In this document: positions 10,921-22,685 of the stretch, piece after piece | Position numbering within the stretch: position 1 is the first letter of the stretch | How the letters are laid out: every line of letters begins with the position of its first letter | Assembly (NCBI GenBank): GCA_021014325.1 | Contig: JAJGQC010000602.1 | Coordinates: forward strand, 124,001-188,000 | Length of the DNA stretch: 64,000 nucleotides | DNA from: Plazaster borealis | Lineage: Eukaryota > Echinodermata > Asteroidea > Forcipulatida > Labidiasteridae | Direction of reading: 5' to 3' | Notes under the pieces: generated by a model | What the model was told of the DNA's origin: nothing | Database searches by the model: none | Seen by the model: the letters and a program-made list of their open reading frames with translations, nothing else | Made by a program: the position numbers and the translations under genes

Positions 10921-11233
10921 TCGGCGGGGCAGATGGCCGGTTCCCTCGGTGGACCCAGGGGCGCAAGGCGAAGATGATGAACATGGCTTTATGCCAAGAA
11001 AACCCACCGGCTCTTTTCAGATTCACCATAACAAAAAGAGATTTTGACCTTGTTTGTTTTCATAAAAAACTGTACATTAAACATGTACCTATATTTATTT
11101 TTTGTTGGCCTCTAGCATGTCCTACTCAAACTCCTAAACTACGATGTCCATCTAATTGTTTCGTTTCCCCTTATACCTCTCTCAGTCCCTCTTGGTATGT
11201 AGAGACATGGGAAGAAGCCGGTCCTCTATTTAA

Positions 11234-11610
11234 AAAGGACAAGCATTCACCAGAATACACCAAAAAAGAATCCATGTCATCAAAAATATAAAATAATCTC
11301 CTGTACTGATTTTAATCCTCAAATACTATAGCACACAATACACAATATAATTGTTTACACAATGCACAGCACAGTCACTTATATTAAGGGCAAAAGGTCA
11401 ACACAACATGAGGCTGGCCACACACTAGTTTACAATGATTCAATCTGCCCTAAAAATGACAATATTTCTGGAATGAAATGATGATTTGATACAGAACAAT
11501 ACCCACAGATAACTATATGAGCTTATCCCTCCCAGATAAATATTATATGGAGCATGGCCAGAGCCATCCTCCCTACAAAATAGAGAGAAATACCTTGACA
11601 AAAAATAAAC
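11234..11610 (+). repeat. Direct duplication, left copy
   Basis: About 370 bp beginning 'aaaaaggacaagcattcac' and ending 'ccttgacaaaaaataaac' are repeated at 12136-12508 with scattered small differences. The pair brackets the telomeric block. No gene is seen. Confidence 0.75.
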
Positions 11611-11769
11611 AAGCTCTCTCATGCTCAAAGCTAAAATGGAAAAGAGAGTGAGCCCAAAGGACGCAAACCCAAACAGAACTTTTTATTATAAATTATGCTA
11701 ATCACAAAGTTGGATCAAACACTTGAACACTGAGGGCGCACTTTGGTCCCCTAAAAAGGACGGTGACTG

Positions 11770-11820
11770 CTCTATATTCGACACCCCTATAATCCGACAC
11801 CTCTATGTTCCGACAAACCC
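11770..11820 (-). repeat. Inverted 17-bp units left of telomeric block
   Basis: Three degenerate copies of the complement of AGGGGTGTCGGAACAT. Facing copies lie at 12073-12125 on the other side of the TTAGGG array. Confidence 0.7.
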
Positions 11821-11834
11821 CTCAAGATTTAAAT

Positions 11835-12060
11835 GCTAGGGTTAGGGTTAGGGTTAGGGTTAGGGTTAGGGTTAGGGTTAGGGTTAGGGTTAGGATTAGA
11901 GTTAGTGTTAGAGTTAGGTTTAGGGTTAGGGTTAGGGTTAGGGTTAGGGTTAGGGTTAGGGTTAGGGTTAGGGTTAGGGTTAGGGTTAGGGTTAGGGTTA
12001 GGGTTAGGATTAGGATTAGAGTTAGTGTTAGAGTTAGGGTTAGAGTTAGGGTTAGGATTA
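11835..12060 (+). repeat. Interstitial telomeric repeat (TTAGGG)n
   Basis: About 225 bp of GGGTTA hexamers, mostly perfect. A variant block with GGATTA, GAGTTA and GTGTTA hexamers occurs twice (about 11892-11925 and 12005-12060), so part of the array was duplicated after it diverged. TTAGGG is the telomere unit of most animals including echinoderms (established). Long reading frames across it are artefacts of the 6-bp period. Confidence 0.9.
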
Positions 12061-12072
12061 GAAAAATACACA

Positions 12073-12125
12073 CGGGGTGTCGGAACATAGGGGTGTCGGA
12101 CCATAGGGGTGTCGGAACATAGCGG
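12073..12125 (+). repeat. Inverted 17-bp units right of telomeric block
   Basis: Three copies of GGGGTGTCGGAACATA-like units in direct tandem, complementary to the units at 11770-11820. Confidence 0.7.
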
Positions 12126-12135
12126 TGTAACCAAA

Positions 12136-12508
12136 AGGACAAGCATTCACCAGAATACACCAAAAGCAGAATCCATACGACTTCAAAAATATAAAATATA
12201 AAATAATCTCCTGTGTACAGGTTTTAATCCTCCAATACTATAGCACACAATACACAATATATTTGTATACACAATGCACAGCACTTATATTAAGGGCAAA
12301 AGGTCAACACAACAGGAGGCTGGCCACACACAAGTTTACAATGATTCAGTCAGACCTAAACATGACAATATTTCTGGAATGAAATGATGATTTGATATAG
12401 AACAATACCCACAGATAACTCTATGAGCTTATCCCTCCCAGATAAATATTATAAGGAGCATGGCTCTGACAAAATATAGAGAAATACCTTGACAAAAAAT
12501 AAACTTTT
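12136..12508 (+). repeat. Direct duplication, right copy
   Basis: Second copy of the 11234-11610 sequence, lacking a short segment near 12470 that the left copy keeps. Confidence 0.75.
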
Positions 12509-12605
12509 AAAGTGCCGGTGTCCGCTGCAAGCGGCGCTTATGGCGCTGCTCTGCAAAACAACCAACATAAAAGAGAAAGTAGCATTACATAAGTACAAAA
12601 TAGAG

Positions 12606-13385
12606 TTAAGAAAATGCTTCTTTATGCAGGTAGGATTTTAAACTGTTCTTGTATATGCCAAGTGAATTTGAAAGTTTCACAGTTTCAGGTAGGGAGTTCC
12701 AAAGCCTTGGTGCTGCAATCTGAAAACTTTGATGATTCGCCATTTTTTCCTGAAGGAGTTTTTGTTGTGCAGACCGTAAGCCACGATGCCCTGGGGCATA
12801 TAATCGCACAAGATCACTTAAATATGCTGGGGCATCACCTTGTAAAATCTTGAAAATAATGAGGCACAGTTTATATCTAACTCTTTGTTGGATGGGGAGC
12901 CAGTGCAAGTCGGCTAACACGGGTGTGATGTGGTCCGTTTTCTTGGTGTATGTGATTATCCTTGCCGCGAAATTCTGTAGCCGTTGAAGACGAGAGAGGT
13001 GTATGCTGTTATTTCCATATAAAAGCGAGTTGCATGAATCTATCTTGGATGTTATAAAAGTATGGACAATGGTTTCCGCAGCATCCCTTGTGAGGTGATC
13101 CCGTATTCTGCCAATATTCCTAATTGACATAAAAACAGCCTTAGATATTGCTGTCACCTGGCTTTCCATTGTCATAGCTGAGTCAAATATCACACCTAAA
13201 TTACGAACATTAGTGGAAGGCTCACAATGTGAGCATCACCAACTCTAATGTGTTCAATATTGACTTTCCTAATTTGCTGTTTGAAACCTAGAATCATGAA
13301 TTCAGTTTTTGCATCATTTAGCTTAAGAAAGTTACGATTCATCCATGTTCCGACATCGTAGATGCAGTGTTCGATCACTTCTCAC
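12606..13385 (-). pseudogene. Non-LTR retrotransposon RT, C-terminal remnant
   Basis: Minus strand. 13378-13200 gives the RT thumb region (NRNFLKLNDAKTEFMILG). After a one-base frame change near 13225 the frame continues as NLGVIFDS, with SCNSLLYG, DHITPVLADLHWLP and APRLWNSLP, ending at 12606. These are the standard C-terminal landmarks of L2/CR1-clade LINE ORF2 proteins (family knowledge). The 5' end is truncated at about 13390 and the sequence left of 12600 would be the 3' UTR. No endonuclease or catalytic FADD box is present. Confidence 0.75.
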
Positions 13386-13520
13386 TCCAGCCGTCAAACT
13401 CAAGCCGTCAAACTCCAGCAGCCCAATTCCAGCTGCCAAACTCCAGCCACCAAGTTCCAGCCGCCAAACTCCAGCCGTCAAACTCCGACGTCAAACTCCA
13501 AACTCCAAACACCAGTCTGA
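13385..13520 (+). repeat. Degenerate CCAGCCGTCAAACT minisatellite
   Basis: About ten imperfect units of CCAGCCGTCAAACT/CCAGCTGCCAAACT. Unit length and the 'caaact' core recall the large 14-bp array at 16570-20755. It abuts the truncated 5' end of the LINE remnant. Confidence 0.55.
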
Positions 13521-14485
13521 AATGAAATAAAATTCGGGACAATGTGTTAAGGACAATGTGTTTACATGCTGAAAATTGTGCATGGTTTTTCACTATCTCC
13601 TCCTGACTCACACAACAGATTAAGCCCAACTTTTCACAGGTTTGTTATTTCATGTACATTGTATGTGGTTGATCAAACAAAACATGAACACTGTCTGTGA
13701 CTATTTTGTGGGCAATTGCCCACAAAATAGTAGCAGGAGGGACTGGCCAGAGGTCAGAGGTCAGTGACCACGTCCGACCAAATCAAGCATTTTTCCATTT
13801 GGTCACTAAACTTCAACAGAGGAAAGTTTGCTCTACATGTACAAACTGCTCCGTGATTTGAAAATGTTTTGCCTCTGCTGGATATCCAATCTGGATTGAG
13901 CCTGACCAATAATCTGAATATGCATTAATTTCTTGTCCTGTTCTGTGATAATTGGTGGAGTGTTGTGGCCTAGTGATGCAGACCTCACAGAACAGACCGG
14001 ACTTGTTATTATCACCACACAACAAGACACTTTAAATGTAGTTCCATCAGCCTGCGTGGCTTATGTTATGATCTGTCAGTCAATGTCAATCACTCAAAAA
14101 TACACTTGTTACCCCTCAGCCCTTATATTGTAGCTACCGCAAAATATCTCAAAACCATGTTCGTATACCTGAGCATTGTGACGTTCACATTTAACCTTTG
14201 AAATTGATCTCATCACCTTTGACCTTTTCAACCACAAAACAATCCCAACTTTCCTTTCTCTAAGAGCAACCCCCCACTTAAATTAAGGTCTGGAAACCTA
14301 ATAGCTATGACTCACCACAAAGACCTGGACCTTTGACCTTATTCACCCCCAAAACAACTTTCCTTTCTCCAAGAGCAAACCTCCACCCAAGTTACAGGTC
14401 CAAATATCCTTTGTAACTCAAGTTACAATCTGGAAAGCATTTAGTTATAACTCACCACCGTGACCTAGACCTCGACCTTTTCAAG
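13521..14485. other. Gene-free repeats
   Basis: No gene is seen. 13560-13700 contains a fragment of a MITE-like family ('ctcctgactcacacaacagattaagccc') shared with 47640-47745. 14160-14480 holds two imperfect copies of a 'gtgacctttgaccttttcaaccacaaaacaa' repeat. Confidence 0.4.
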
Positions 14486-15103
14486 TAAGTGGCGTGGAAA
14501 ATGTTATCTTTTGTTATTTCTTTTTCGGGAATTAAAATTGCTGGAGAGTTTTGCAGCTTTTTTAATTCAATCAAAAATGAATACAGAAAACTAAAAATAG
14601 CGAAAGAAGCTCTGAGAAAATCATGTGTTCAGGATTGTTTATACTGTTGCAATAAAAATAAGCAACACAAATTTGAGGGGTTGTGAAATGCCACAAACAG
14701 TTCTCTTAACGATTGGTGCTGGTATGAGCTTTCTTATCACTGAGTCCCCAGAATGAAACTAAACAAGTGGCATGGACAATTTTAATAACCAAAAGCTTTT
14801 GTTATTTCTTTGTTTAGATATTTACCTTGCTGGAGAGTGCAGCTCCTTTACTATAGGCCAGTCAAGACATCTACTTGTTGACGGGTAGATCACTTTGCTC
14901 TTTCGAGATGGTGAGCCTCAGATGCAACACAAACAAACAATTAAAACAGTCAGTTTCAGAAAAATTGCTTTACCTGAAAGTTTGGTGTAAACTTCAAGCA
15001 AAACTGAATACAACAAAATGAAAACAGCCAAGAAAAGTTCTCGGGAATTCGTGCATATCAGGATTCTTTTGGCTGTTGCCATTAAGATAAGCAACAGACA
15101 TAT
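14486..15103 (+). repeat. Unknown module, copies 1 and 2 (split by insertion)
   Basis: 14490-14690 and 14757-15103 are diverged copies of a module that begins 'aagtggcatggacaa', runs through 'ccttgctggagagtgcagctcc' and a 'gaatacaacaaaatgaaaacagccaagaaaag' stretch, and ends 'ataagcaacagacatat'. 14489-14686 is open for 65 codons and includes a basic, cysteine-containing stretch (NEYRKLKIAKEALRKSC). The matching frame is broken in other copies. Family not recognised. Confidence 0.45.
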
Positions 15104-15764
15104 CGTCGGCGTTTTCACGAAGTGACGAATCCGTGCAAAACATTTTTTTACAGCATTTTGTTTTTTTGCATTTTTAAAAATGTATTTGGTGTCCCTAACA
15201 ATTCTGAAAGTTTTTAAGTCTTGAAAGCGTATAGTTTTTTAAATACGCTAATTTCATAAACGGCGAATCAGTCAGCTTCACGGATTTGCGTTTTCACGAA
15301 CCGGCGAATAACCTTTTCCCCAGGGTTAATTTGTAGTGCTACCACTTAAGCGCACTTGTCAACGTCGTCACTGGCGAATCCGCGCCCTGTGTGTGGTGAA
15401 TCCGGTGTTTAGAGCATTTTGCGTTTTCACGAACCGGCGAATCTTTGACCCCCGCAGGGTTTTCACTAACCGGCGAATCCTGTGTGTGGTGAATCCCCGC
15501 TCTCTGTGTGGCGAATCCGGGGTGCTCGTCATTTTCGCGTTTTTCACGAACCGGCGATTAAGTTTTGAACCAAACAGCATTCTAACAAAGCATCACAATA
15601 AAGAAATAAGTATCTAGTCATGTTATTTAACTTATACACTACCGTATCACTAAAAAATATTTAACACTTTCAGTTAATAGACCAGCGAAAACACATTTTT
15701 TAAATGTGACCAACTCGTTTTTCAGCTGCGTGGGCGGATTCGCTCGTTCGTAAAAACACCAACG
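15104..15764. mobile_element. TIR element A with internal TIR-core repeats
   Basis: A 661-bp insertion with ends CGTCGGCGTTTTCACGAAG and CGTTGGTGTTTTTACGAAC (right end complemented), about 24 of 30 bp identical, flanked by ATAT at 15100-15103 and 15765-15768. The empty site survives in the sister module near 16195 ('cagacatatgaggcggc'). Internally the motif TTTTCACGAACCGGCGAAT recurs at about 15290, 15420, 15460 and 15540 with further partial copies. No transposase. Related to element B at 28199-28816. Confidence 0.75.
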
Positions 15765-16440
15765 ATATGAGGCGGCATCTCAATTGCCGCAAAGAGTTCT
15801 CTTGATGATTGGTGCTGGTATGAGCTTTCTTATCACTGAGTCCCCAGAATGAAACTAAACAAGTGGCATGGACAACTTTAATAACCAAAAGCTTTTGTTA
15901 TTTCTTTGTTTAGATATTTACCTTGCTGGAGAGTGCGGCTCCTTTACTATAGGCCAGTCAAGACATCTGCTTGTTGATGGGTAGATCACTTTGCTCTTTC
16001 GAGATGGTGAGCCTCAGATGCAACACAAACAAGCAATTAAAACAGTCAGTTTCAGAAAAATTGCTTTACCTGAGACGTTGGTGTGAACTTCAAGCAAAGC
16101 TGAATACAACAAAATGAAAACAGCCAAGAAAAGTTCTTGGAAACTCGTGCATATCAGGATTCTTTTGGCTGTTACCAATAAGATAAGCAACAGACATATG
16201 AGGCGGCATCTCAAATGCCGCATTGAGATGCCGCAAAGAGTTCTCTTGACGATTGGTGCTGGTATGAGCTTTCTTATCACTGAGTCCCCAGAATGAAACT
16301 AATCAAGTAAGTGGCATGGACAATTTTAACTTTTGTTATTTCTTTATTTAGGAATTTACCTTGCTGGAGTGTGCAGCTCCTTTACTGTAGGCCAGTCAAG
16401 ACATCTACTTGTTGACGGGTAGATCTCAGATGCAATAAAG
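15765..16440 (+). repeat. Unknown module, later copies
   Basis: Continues the interrupted copy, then a full copy (about 15850-16205) and a shortened one (16300-16440). The full copy and the one at 14757-15103 match closely, including 'gaggcggcatctcaa...tgccgc'. Reading frames on either strand are short and not conserved between copies, so I treat this as repeat, not gene. Confidence 0.5.
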
Positions 16441-16570
16441 AAATCAAACAAAATTCCACAGATGAAAAAAGTGATTTAATAATGGAAATATCACAACTTC
16501 AAGAGAAGATCTTACACTCTACAAAGAAGAAGATCTTACGGGAAAGGGCTTGCACAAACTCCAAACTGAA
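16441..16570 (+). other. Short lysine-rich open stretch before the 14-bp array
   Basis: Plus strand reads MEISQLQEKILHSTKKK and stays open into the first array units. It looks coiled-coil-like, but has no start context or splice support. Confidence 0.2.
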
Positions 16571-19500
16571 AACTTGAAACTGCAAACATGAAACTACAAG
16601 CTGGAAACTACAAGCTGGAACTACAAACTGGAAACTACAAACTGGAAACTACAAACTGTTAACTACAAACTGAAAACTACAAACTGGAAACTACAAACTG
16701 GTAACTACAAACTGGTAACTACAAACTGGAAACTACAAACTGGAAACTACAAACTGGAAACTACAAGCTGAAAACTACAAGCTGGAAACTACAAACTGAA
16801 AACTACAAACTGGAAACTACAAACTGGAAACTACAAACTGGTAACTACAAACTGGTAACTACAAACTGGTAACTACAAACTGGTAACTACAAACTGGAAA
16901 CTACAAACTGGAAACTACAAGCTGAAAACTACAAGCTGAAAACTACAAGCTGGAAACTACAAGCTGGAAACTACAAACTGGAAACTACAAACTGGAAACT
17001 ACAAACTGGAAACTACAAACTGGAAACTACAAACTGGAAACTACAAACTGGAAACTACAAACTGATAACTACAAACTGGTAACTACAAGCTGGTAACTAC
17101 AAACTGGTATCTACAAACTGAAAACTACAAACTGGAAACTACAAACTGAAAACTACAAACTGGAAACTACAAACTGGAAACTACAAACTGGAAACTACAA
17201 ACTGGAAACTACAAACTGGAAACTACAAACTGGAAACTACAAACTGGAAACTACAAACTGGAAACTACAAACTTGAAACTACAAACTGGAAACTACAAAC
17301 TGGAAACTACAAACTGAAAACTACAAACTGGTAACTACAAGCTGGTAACTACAAACTGGAAACTACAAACTGAAACTACAAACGGAAACTACAAACTGGA
17401 AACTTCAAACTGAACCCTACAATCTGGCAACTACAAACTGTAAACTACAAACTGGAAACTACAAACTGGAAACTACAAACTGGAAACTACAAACTGGAAA
17501 CTACAAACTGGAAACTACAAACTGGAAACTACAAACTGGAAACTACAAACTGGAAACTACAAACTGAAAATACAAACTGGAAACTACAAACTGGAAACTA
17601 CAAACTGGAAACTACAAACTGGAAACTACAAACTGGAAACTACAAACTGGAAACTACAAACTGGAAACTACAAACTGGAAACTACAAACTGGAAACTACA
17701 AACTGGAAACTACAAACTGGAAACTACAAACTGGAAACTACAAACTTGAAACTACAAGCTGGTAACTACAAACTGGAAACTACAAACTGGAAACTACAAA
17801 CTGGAAACTACAAACTGGAAACTACAAACTTGAAACTACAAACTGGAAACTACAAACTGGAAACTACAAACTGGAAACTACAAACTGGAAACTACAAACT
17901 GGAAACTACAAACTGGAAACTACAAACTGGAAACTACAAACTGGAAACTACAAACAGGAAACTACAAACTGGAAACTACAAACTGGAAACTACAAACTGA
18001 AAACTACAAACTGGAAACTACAAACTGGAAACTACAAACTGAAAACTACAAACTGGAAACTACAAACTGGAAACTACAAACTGGAAACTACAAACTGGAA
18101 ACTACAAACTGGAAACTACAAACTGGAAACTACAAACTGGAAACTACAAACTGGAAACTACAAACTGGAAACTACAAACTGGAAACTACAAACTGGAAAC
18201 TACAAACTGGAAACTACAAACTGGAAACTACAAACTGATACTACAAACTGTATACTACAAGCTGGTAACTACAAACTGGAAACTACAAACTGGAAACTAC
18301 AAACTGGAAACTACAAACTGAAAACTACAAGCTGGAAACTACAAACTGGAAACTACAAACTGGAAACTACAAACTGGAAACTACAAACTGGAAACTACAA
18401 ACTGGAAACTACAAGCTGGAAACTACAAACTGGAAACTACAAACTGGAAACTACAAACTGGAAACTACAAACTGGAAACTACAAACTGAAAACTACAAAC
18501 TGGAAACTACAAGCTGAAAACTACAAGCTGAAAACTACAAACTGACAACTACAAACTGACAACTACAAACTGGAAACTACAAACTGACAACTACAAACTG
18601 GAAACTACAAACTGGAAACTACAAACTGGAAACTACAAACTGATAACTACAAGCTGGTAACTACAAACTGGAAACTACAAACTGGAAACTACAAACTGGA
18701 AACTACAAACTGGAAACTACAAACTGGAAACTACAAACTGGAAACTACAAACTGGAAACTACAAACTGGAAACTACAAACTGGAAACTACAAACTGGAAA
18801 CTACAAACTGAAAACTACAAACTGGAAACTACAAACTGAAAACTACAAACTGGAAACTACAAACTGGAAACTACAAACTGGAAACTACAAACTGATAACT
18901 ACAAACTGGAAACTACAAACTGGAAACTACAAACTGGAAACTACAAACTGGAAACTACAAACTGGAAACTACAAACTGATAACTACAAACTGATAACTAC
19001 AAGCTGGAAACTACAAACTGGTAACTACAAACTGGAAACTACAAACTGGAAACTACAAGCTGAAAACTACAAGCTGAAAACTACAAGCTGGAAACTACAA
19101 ACTGGAAACTACAAACTGGAAACTACAAACTGAAAACTACAAACTGGAAACTACAAACTGGAAACTACAAACTGGAAACTACAAACTGGAAACTACAAAC
19201 TGGAAACTACAAACTGGAAACTACAAACTGGAAACTACAAACTGGAAACTACAAACTGAAAACTACAAACTGGAAACTACAAACTGGAAACTACAAACTG
19301 GAAACTACAAACTGGAAACTACAAACTGGAAACTACAAACTGGAAACTACAAACTGGAAACTACAAACTGGAAACTACAAACTGGAAACTACAAACTGGA
19401 AACTACAAACTGGAAACTACAAACTGGAAACTACAAACTGATAACTACAAGCTGGTAACTACAAACTGGAAACTACAAACTGGAAACTACAAACTGATAA

Positions 19501-20755
19501 CTACAAACTGATAACTACAAACTGGAAACTACAAACTGGAAACTACAAACTGGAAACTACAAACTGGAAACTACAAACTGGAAACTACAAACTGGAAACT
19601 ACAAACTGGAAACTACAAACTGGAAAACTACAAACTGGAAACTACAAACTGGAAACTACAAACTGGAAACTACAAACTGGAAACTACAAACTGGAAACTA
19701 CAAACTGGAAACTACAAACTGGAAACTACAAACTGGAAACTACAAACTGGAAACTACAAACTGGAAACTACAAACTGGAAACTACAAACTGGAAACTACA
19801 AACTGAAAACTACAAACTGGAAACTACAAACTGGAAACTACAAACTGGAAACTACAAACTGAAACAACAAACTGCTAACTACAAACTTTAAACTACAAAC
19901 TGTAAACTAAAAACTGTAAACTACATACTTGAAACTACAAACTGGAAACTACAAACTGGAAACTACAAACTGGAAACTACAAACTGGAAACTACAAACTG
20001 GAAACTACAAACTGGAAACTACAAACTGGAAACTACAAACTGAAAACTACAAACTGGAAACTACAAACTGGAAACTACAAACTGGAAACTACAAACTGGA
20101 AACTACAAACTGGAAACTACAAACTGAAAACTACAAACTGGAAACTACAAACTGGAAACTACAAACTGGAAACTACAAACTGGAAACTACAAGCTGAAAA
20201 CTACAAACTGAAAACTACAAGCTGGAAACTACAAGCTGGAAACTACAAACTGAAAACTACAAACTGGAAACTACAAACTGGAAACTACAAACTGGAAACT
20301 ACAAACTGGAAACTACAAACTGGAAACTACAAACTGGAAACTACAAACTGGAAACTACAAACTGGAAACTACAAACTGGAAACTACAAACTGGAAACTAC
20401 AAACTGGAAACTACAAACTGGAAACTACAAACTGGAAACTACAAACTGGTAACTACAAGCTGGTAACTGCAAACTGGTAACTACAAACTGGAAACTACAA
20501 GCTGGAAACTACAAGCTGGAAACTACAAGCTGGAAACTACAAGCTGGAAACTACAAGCTGAAAACTACAAGCTGGAAACTACAAACTGGAGACTACAAAC
20601 TGGAAACTACAAGCTGGTAACTACAAACTGGAAACTACAAACTGATAACTACAAACTGGAAACTACAAGCTGAAAACTACAAACTGGAAACTGCAAACTG
20701 GAAACTACCAACTGGAAACTACAAACTGGAAACTACAAACTGGAAACTACAAAGT
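16570..20755 (+). repeat. Giant 14-bp minisatellite (CTACAAACTGGAAA)n
   Basis: About 4.2 kb, roughly 300 head-to-tail units of CTACAAACTGGAAA. Variant units (GGTAAC, GAAAAC, CAAGCTGG, GATAAC) recur in the same local order, which shows amplification of blocks of several units. Because 14 is not a multiple of 3, every frame cycles through a 14-codon repeat (KLQTGNYKLETTNW) with no stop, giving long spurious frames at 17746-18000 and 19929-20480. Single-base length slips (for example near 19622) break the frames. The flanks carry the same 'ccttgctgga' module (16358 and 20819). Confidence 0.93.
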
Positions 20756-21320
20756 TCAATGTTCACACTCCAAGCTCCAATTTCCAAACTCCAAGCATCA
20801 AACTCCAAGCACCAATTTACCTTGCTGGAAAGTGCAGCTCCTTTACTGTAGGCCTGACGGGTAGATCTCTTTGGAGATGGTGAGCATACTGCAACACAAA
20901 AAACAATTAAAACTGTTAATTTCAGATAAATTGCTTTTAAGTAGGCCATTACATGAGCATGCATCACTGGTTTGGTGCCCGGCCTTGTCCAACCAACAAC
21001 TTTGGAAAGAGTTCATTTTAGTTTTCTTTTGTTTAGGTATTTCTAGAAGGGCTTTAAATATTTCTGACAAAGAACAGTGTTATCCAGTCCGATATATAAA
21101 GTTGGGACTCTCATTGTTAAATAACAGGGTCCATTTCCGTGCCAGTTTGGGGTTAAATTGCTTCTATAACATATTTGATTTACCAATTGCTAATTGTTGT
21201 TGTTTACCCTATAGACATGATGTAGTGAATTTTCAAGACAAATGGGCGATAACAAATGCTGCTCATCACTCTCTTTTTATCGTTTTCCAAGGCTGTAGGA
21301 TGTGATCCCCTGAAGTAAAA
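20756..21320 (+). other. Module fragment and unsupported 144-codon frame
   Basis: 20819-20940 is another partial copy of the module left of the array. 20871-21305 is open for 144 codons, but the product has no recognisable domain, begins inside the repeat and has no splice or promoter context. I do not call it a gene. Confidence 0.3.
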
Positions 21321-21779
21321 TAAACCATTGTTTTTAGCAGTCATTATTTTACTCAATTACTTAGAAATCATCTAATGGCGCCGGGTTGGGGTTCCTCTTT
21401 TGGGGTTCCTCTGACATAAATTATATAAGGGATTGCAAGAAACCTGTTTTTCTGTTCCTTTTTTTTAATTGGCTATTTCCACTGAACTATTTTTTCCTAT
21501 ACATTTTAGTTGTTATAAGAAATAATATTCTAGCGCAGTTTGTATTGTTTTCTTTTCTATGTGTGTTGTGATGCAGCCTTAAAAAGCTACGGGCAATAAC
21601 AAATCGTAGGGGGCACAATGTGCCCCACCCTCTGCCATCCCCACCCACCCCAGTCCTGATACGGTTAAGAACACAGATTTGGTGAACATTCATCTCCCAT
21701 TTATAATAAGGAAAAAACACAAGTTAACTACTCTTAAATATCCTGTAACTTTGCTAAGGGGAAATTGACCTATTATCAC

Positions 21780-22062
21780 AGTTGTAGCACTCGAGTCCAG
21801 GACTCGGACTCGAGTCCATCTCAAGTCACAATTTTGGTGACTCGGACTTGACAGTAACTTTTCTCAGATAGTGTATTCCAATTGCAGATTATTCTTCCTG
21901 CAGGGACAAAACCGCTCCAGATTTTTGGCGATAACTCAAAAACGCTACCACCTTTTGAAATGAAACTTTCACAGGTTAGTTGTATGGTATATCTACAACT
22001 ATATAGGATTAAAACAAACAGTGGTTCCAATTTCCAAACGTATACAATCACTTTAACCATTC
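21780..22062. repeat. ACTCGGACTCGAGTC repeat end and MITE family 1 fragment
   Basis: 21780-21855 matches the repeat at 3620-3790. 21862-22062 is a half copy of MITE family 1, including 'cagattattcttcctgc' and 'ccaaacgtatacaatc'. Confidence 0.55.
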
Positions 22063-22479
22063 TTTGCACATATATTTACCATAGGTCCAGCTAATGTTTT
22101 TTTCTCATTATTTGAAAAGAAGACAAAATACTATAGGAATTATGTCAATCTTTTAATCAGTATAGTGATTGTTTGTTGTTGTGTTTTTGATGCCCCGATT
22201 TTTAATTACAAATAAATATAAAACTTGTCCTGGATAATTTTGCATCAAAGATATTTCGTACAACCCACCTGGACAGAATTAGGGTCAACGCTACTAAAAA
22301 GGGGTTTCATTCATCTCATGACTTTGTTGTATAATAAACTTTGGAGTTGATCAGTTATACAAAACGTAGAGAATTTTTATGACAGACCATTTTTATGTTT
22401 AATTCTGTCTGTCTGTCAAAGGGAAGAGCCCTTTGAGGTGTCTATTACTATTTTGATTGAAACCCTCATCTCACAATCG

Positions 22480-22675
22480 ATTGCAGTGATTTAGCTTGGT
22501 GCTCTACATACTTGGCAGCACAGGCTGTATACTCCCAAGGAGCTGAGATGGTTTAAGGAATGAAATAAATTGCCCAGTGATCGGGTTGATAATGTTGGAG
22601 CACCATGAGCGTCACTGAGTGACGAATTTGAGTGCTATATAAGAAGCCACTATTATTATTGTTACTATTGTTAAC
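22480..22675 (+). mobile_element. SINE 3' tail
   Basis: 'gagcgtcactgagtgacgaatttgagtgctatataag' followed by a (TTA)n-type tail matches the end of the tRNA-Leu-like SINEs (compare 59000-59030). The tRNA head is absent. Confidence 0.5.
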
Positions 22676-22685
22676 CCATACTTAC

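Noticed and set aside
11805..12163. Open frames on both strands rich in VR, LG, NP or LT dipeptides
   Set aside because: Direct translation of TTAGGG hexamers, open in several frames at once.
17746..20480. Long open frames with KLETTNWKLQTGNY repeats
   Set aside because: Produced by a stop-free 14-bp unit; frames shift at unit-length slips and no promoter or splice context exists.
16570..20755. CRISPR-like regular repeat
   Set aside because: Units are contiguous with no unique spacers, and the genome is eukaryotic.
20871..21305. 144-codon hypothetical protein
   Set aside because: Starts inside a repeat module, has no recognisable domain and no supporting signals.
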